A stretch of DNA of 8,926 bases. Origin: Betaproteobacteria bacterium. GTDB taxonomy: Bacteria > Pseudomonadota > Gammaproteobacteria > Burkholderiales > SG8-41. Under the pieces are notes generated by a model, which saw only the letters and a list, made by a program, of their open reading frames with translations, had not been told where the DNA came from and searched no databases. The DNA lies in contig JAHZNX010000073.1 in NCBI GenBank assembly GCA_020028375.1, forward strand, positions 1 to 8,926. Direction: 5' to 3'. Positions 6,564 to 8,926 of this stretch are shown in pieces. Each line of letters opens with the position of its first letter. Positions within the stretch are counted from its first letter, which is position 1. The position numbers and the translations under genes were made by a program.

Positions 6564-8144
6564 TTATCCCTTTGGAGCATTCTTCATCAAGTCCCGTGCA
6601 CGCTCGCGCAGCACGAACTTCTGGATCTTGCCCGTGGCGTTCCGGGGCAGCTCGCCGAACACTACCCGCTTCGGCGCCTTGAAGTGCGCCATGTGCTCCC
6701 GCGCGTAGGCGATGAGCTCCGCTTCGCTCGCGGCTGCATCGGCTTTGACCGCGATGAACGCGACGGGCACTTCTCCCCATACCGGATCGGGGCCTGCCAC
6801 CACCGCGGCCTCCATCACCGCGGGATGGGAGCACAGCACGCGCTCGACTTCGATCGAGGCGATGTTCTCGCCGCCGGAGATGATGATGTCCTTGGCGCGG
6901 TCCTTGATCTCCGCGTAGCCGTCGGGATGCATCACGCCGAGGTCGCCGGTCCGGAACCAGCCATCGGGAATCGCCTTGCGGGTAGCGATCTCGTCCTGGT
7001 AGTAGCCGAGCATCACATTGTTGCCGCGCAGCGCAATTTCACCGAGCGTCTTCCCGTCAGCGGGCACGTCCCTGCCGTGCGTGTCGACCACGCGCAGCTC
7101 CTGCGAGATCACGTTGCCCACGCCCTGGCGCGCCTTGATCCGCGCCTGCTCGCCGATCGCAAGCCCGCTCCATTCGCCGCGCCACTTGCAGATCACCGCG
7201 GGGCCGAAAGTCTCCGTGAGGCCGTAAAGATGCGTGACGTCCATGCCGAGCTCCGCCATGCGTTGCAGGATCGCCGGCGTCGGGGGGGCGCCCCCGGTCG
7301 CCACCCGCACCGCGCGGCCGAGCTTCCCCGCGGCCGCATGCCACGCGAGCATCACGAGCAGCGTCGGCGCGCCGTTGAAGTGGGTCACGTTCGATTCGCG
7401 CAGGTGGTTCCAGACCAGCCCCGGCTCGAACTTGCGCAGGCAGAGATGAACCGACCCGGCGGCGGTCGCGCCCCAGGTGAAGCACCAGCCGTTGCAATGG
7501 AACATCGGCAGCGTCCACAGGAAAGTGCTGTCGCAATCGAGCCGCGTCTCCAGCGCCATCGCCAGCGCCTGCAGGTAGGCGCCGCGATGGTGGTACATGA
7601 CGCCTCTCGGTCTTCCGGTGGTGCCGCTGGTGTAGTTGATCGAGAGCAGGCTGCGCTCGTCGGTTACCGCGCGCTGCCAGGGACCGGCGTTGCCAAGCAA
7701 TCGCTCGTAGGGGTCGTCGGGGCGGCCGGCACGCACCAGCCGGAGTCCCCCGCCCACCTGGCCTTCGATGTCCCGCGCGACGTTCTCGAACTCGTAGTCG
7801 TAGATCAACACCTGCGCACCGCTGTGCGCAACGACGAGGGAGAGATCGCCGGCGGGGAGCCGCATGTTGAGCGCGACCAGCACCGCCCCCGCGAACGGCA
7901 CGCCGTAGTGCGCCTCGAGCAGCACGTGGGTGTTGGGCGCGAGCACGGCGACGCGCGCGCCCTCGGGAACGCCCATGGTGCGCAGCGCGCCGGCGAGCCG
8001 CAGGCAGCGATCGAGGAGCTCCGCGTAGGTGAAGCGGCGCTCGCCGTCGATCACCGCGGCGCGGTCCGCGAAAACCTTGCCTGAGCGCAGCAGGAAGGAG
8101 ACCGGGGTGAGGGCCTCGAACGACGCCGTTGTACTCATCGTCAT
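6564..8144 (-). CDS. AMP-forming acyl-CoA ligase (ANL superfamily)
   Basis: A 526-residue adenylate-forming enzyme that activates a carboxylic acid with ATP to acyl-AMP and then to acyl-CoA. The ANL core motifs are complete: phosphate-binding loop YTSGTTGRPRG at 171-181, MFHCNGWCFTW in the acyl-pocket region, TGGAPPT, YGLTET at 307-312, GWFRTGDL with the ribose-binding Asp401, the hinge region KDRAKDIIISGGENI, and PRNATGK with the adenylation Lys506 near the C terminus. The MFHCNGW signature and overall length resemble the group holding medium-chain or fatty acyl-CoA synthetases, AlkK-like enzymes, DmdB-type ligases and plant acyl-activating enzymes, so I cannot choose between fatty, branched and sulfur-containing acids. 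The ATG at 8142-8144 overlaps the livF stop codon as ATGA, favouring it over Met3 at 8136-8138 and over the longer frame to 8183. It is probably translationally coupled to livF. The CoA-transferase gene follows 20 bp after its TAA. Confidence 0.92.
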   Translation of the reverse strand: MTMSTTASFEALTPVSFLLRSGKVFADRAAVIDGERRFTYAELLDRCLRLAGALRTMGVPEGARVAVLAPNTHVLLEAHYGVPFAGAVLVALNMRLPAGDLSLVVAHSGAQVLIYDYEFENVARDIEGQVGGGLRLVRAGRPDDPYERLLGNAGPWQRAVTDERSLLSINYTSGTTGRPRGVMYHHRGAYLQALAMALETRLDCDSTFLWTLPMFHCNGWCFTWGATAAGSVHLCLRKFEPGLVWNHLRESNVTHFNGAPTLLVMLAWHAAAGKLGRAVRVATGGAPPTPAILQRMAELGMDVTHLYGLTETFGPAVICKWRGEWSGLAIGEQARIKARQGVGNVISQELRVVDTHGRDVPADGKTLGEIALRGNNVMLGYYQDEIATRKAIPDGWFRTGDLGVMHPDGYAEIKDRAKDIIISGGENIASIEVERVLCSHPAVMEAAVVAGPDPVWGEVPVAFIAVKADAAASEAELIAYAREHMAHFKAPKRVVFGELPRNATGKIQKFVLRERARDLMKNAPKG

Positions 8145-8842
8145 ACCGCCAGGTATCGCCGCAGTACCTCCTCGTGCGCCCACAGCTCCTCCAGGCTCCC
8201 CGAGTGGCGGATGTGCCCCTCTTCCATAATGTAGCCCCGGCTGCCGACGCGGCGCGCGAACTTGACGTTCTGGTCGGCAATGAGGAGCGTCACGCCCTCG
8301 CCCTGGATCTGCCGGATGGCCCGGATCAACGTCGCCACCATCATCGGGCTCAGTCCCTCCGAGGGCTCGTCCAGTATGAGGAGGCTCGGGTTGCCCATCA
8401 AGGCGCGCCCGATGGCGAGCATCTTCTGCTCGCCGCCCGACAATCCAGACCCCAGATTGAGCCGCAGCTCCGCCAGGACCGGGAACAGCTCGCGGACCCG
8501 CTCGATCGTCCAGCGCCCGTCCCGGCGCGCGACCCGGCGGACGATCTCCAGGTTCTCCTCGACGGTCAGCTCCGCGAAGATGCGCCGGTCGTCGGGGATG
8601 TAGCCGATCCCGAGCCGGGCGATCTCGAACGGCTGGCGCCCGGTGATGTCCTCCCCCATGAACTCGATCCTGCCGCTTCGCGGCGGGGTCAGCCCCATGA
8701 CGCTCCGGAGCGTCGTGCTCTTGCCAGCCCCGTTGCGCCCGAGCAGGCAGACGACTTCCCCTGCCCCGACATCGAACGACACGCCGTGGATCACCGCGCT
8801 CAGGCCATACCCGGTCACCAGGTCCTTCGCCGTGAGGATCAT
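8141..8842 (-). CDS. livF: Branched-chain amino acid-type ABC importer ATPase, LivF
   Basis: A 233-residue ATPase, the usual LivF length. Walker A is GRNGAGKST at 35-43 with Lys41, the ABC signature LSGGEQ at 134-139, and Walker B LLILDEP at 154-160 with catalytic Glu159, followed by the D-loop SEGLS. The Q-loop region reads YIPDDRRIF, where Liv ATPases often show VPEGRRIF, and Gln191 (ADQN) occupies the H-loop position, as is usual for LivF. It pairs with LivG on the cytoplasmic face of LivH/LivM, which must lie outside the window. In Proteobacteria such importers carry branched-chain amino acids, amides, urea or aromatic and other organic acids. With a CoA ligase and a CoA-transferase downstream, an organic acid is the more likely cargo. 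ATG at 8840-8842 follows GAGGAG at 8851-8856. Its start overlaps the livG stop codon and its stop overlaps the ligase start, each as ATGA. Confidence 0.94.
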   Translation of the reverse strand: MILTAKDLVTGYGLSAVIHGVSFDVGAGEVVCLLGRNGAGKSTTLRSVMGLTPPRSGRIEFMGEDITGRQPFEIARLGIGYIPDDRRIFAELTVEENLEIVRRVARRDGRWTIERVRELFPVLAELRLNLGSGLSGGEQKMLAIGRALMGNPSLLILDEPSEGLSPMMVATLIRAIRQIQGEGVTLLIADQNVKFARRVGSRGYIMEEGHIRHSGSLEELWAHEEVLRRYLAV

Positions 8843-8926
8843 GCCGCGAACTCCTCGCCCAGGTAGACCTCGCGGACGGCGTGGTTGCCGCGGATCTCGG
8901 CGGGCGTTCCCTCGACGAGCACCTCA
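8839..8926 (-). CDS. livG: C-terminal fragment of a LivG-type ABC importer ATPase
   Basis: The last 28 codons of a gene that enters from the right edge and ends in TGA at 8839-8841. The visible peptide is EVLVEGTPAEIRGN followed by AVREVYLGEEFAA. The pattern VxxEGTPxEIRxNxxVxxxYLGE is the typical C-terminal tail of LivG ATPases, and the gene lies directly upstream of livF in the usual livG-livF order. No nucleotide-binding motif is inside the window, so the call rests on this tail and the gene order. The stop overlaps the livF start as ATGA. Confidence 0.8.
   Translation of the reverse strand, partial: EVLVEGTPAEIRGNHAVREVYLGEEFAA
8851..8856 (-). promoter_or_regulatory. Ribosome binding site of livF within the livG coding end
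   Basis: The minus strand reads GAGGAG eight bases before the livF ATG. It encodes Glu-Glu near the end of LivG, so the livG tail doubles as the livF translation signal, alongside the ATGA overlap. Confidence 0.65.

Noticed and set aside
4214..6580. A 788-codon open frame on the minus strand running through bug3 and the CoA-transferase gene
   Set aside because: It is antisense to bug3 and out of frame with the transferase, has an Arg/Gly/Asp-rich composition typical of shadow frames in GC-rich DNA, and shows no recognisable motif. Both overlapped genes have clear families.
6544..6834. Upstream in-frame extension of the CoA-transferase to 6834
   Set aside because: It would overlap the 3' end of the ligase gene in another frame and add unrelated Arg-rich sequence. 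The ATG at 6543 gives the normal family N terminus.
7284..7295. Perfect 12-base palindrome GGGGGCGCCCCC
   Set aside because: It encodes the conserved glycine-proline TGGAPPT segment of the acyl-CoA ligase, so protein constraint and GC bias explain it.
6510..8084. A 524-codon open frame on the plus strand opposite the acyl-CoA ligase
   Set aside because: Composition is His/Arg/Ala-rich with no domain. The ligase on the other strand has every ANL motif in place, so this is a shadow of its codon bias.
8390..8450. Gln191 in place of the usual H-loop histidine, and Asp instead of Gln or Glu in the Q-loop region of LivF
   Set aside because: LivF-type ATPases commonly have glutamine at the H-loop position and variable residues in the VPxxR segment, so this is not a sign of a dead ATPase.

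Overview
The window is GC-rich bacterial chromosome, densely packed with genes and with almost no intergenic space. Three extracytoplasmic solute receptors of the Bug/TctC family lie within 5 kb, next to Liv-type ABC transporter ATPases and CoA-activating enzymes. That mix is typical of soil or water Betaproteobacteria (Burkholderiales-like), where Bug receptors are greatly expanded. I infer this from gene content and base composition only; there is no rRNA or other taxonomic marker here. I see no tRNA, rRNA, CRISPR array, insertion sequence, phage gene or origin.

Layout. At 1-150 (+) is the 3' end of a zinc-ribbon protein, probably a DUF2007-type protein. From 2191 down to 184 (-) are two tandem, paralogous Bug receptors, bug2 (2191-1211) then bug1 (1167-184), as one transcription unit. 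Diverging from them across only 27 bp, a 654-residue alpha/beta hydrolase (2219-4183, +) is followed 15 bp later by a third, different Bug receptor (4199-5143, +). Converging on this pair with 11 bp between stop codons is a minus-strand operon read from the right edge: the end of livG (8926-8839), livF (8842-8141), an acyl-CoA ligase (8144-6564) and a fused alpha-beta 3-oxoacid-type CoA-transferase (6543-5155). The first three genes of that operon are joined by 4-base ATGA stop/start overlaps.

How the genes may work together. The right-hand operon reads as uptake of a carboxylic acid or branched-chain compound by a Liv-type ABC importer, then CoA activation either with ATP (ligase) or by exchange with an acyl-CoA donor (transferase). 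The left part supplies three periplasmic receptors without any TctA/TctB membrane genes in view, around a cytoplasmic hydrolase. A shared role in taking up and degrading an organic acid or ester is plausible but is inferred only from proximity.

I did not find a convincing new system. The points most worth checking are the receptor-hydrolase-receptor arrangement without a transporter, the remodelled substrate loops in bug1, bug3 and the CoA-transferase alpha half, a possible leaderless promoter for the hydrolase, and the two CoA-activation routes fused to a Liv operon by translational coupling.
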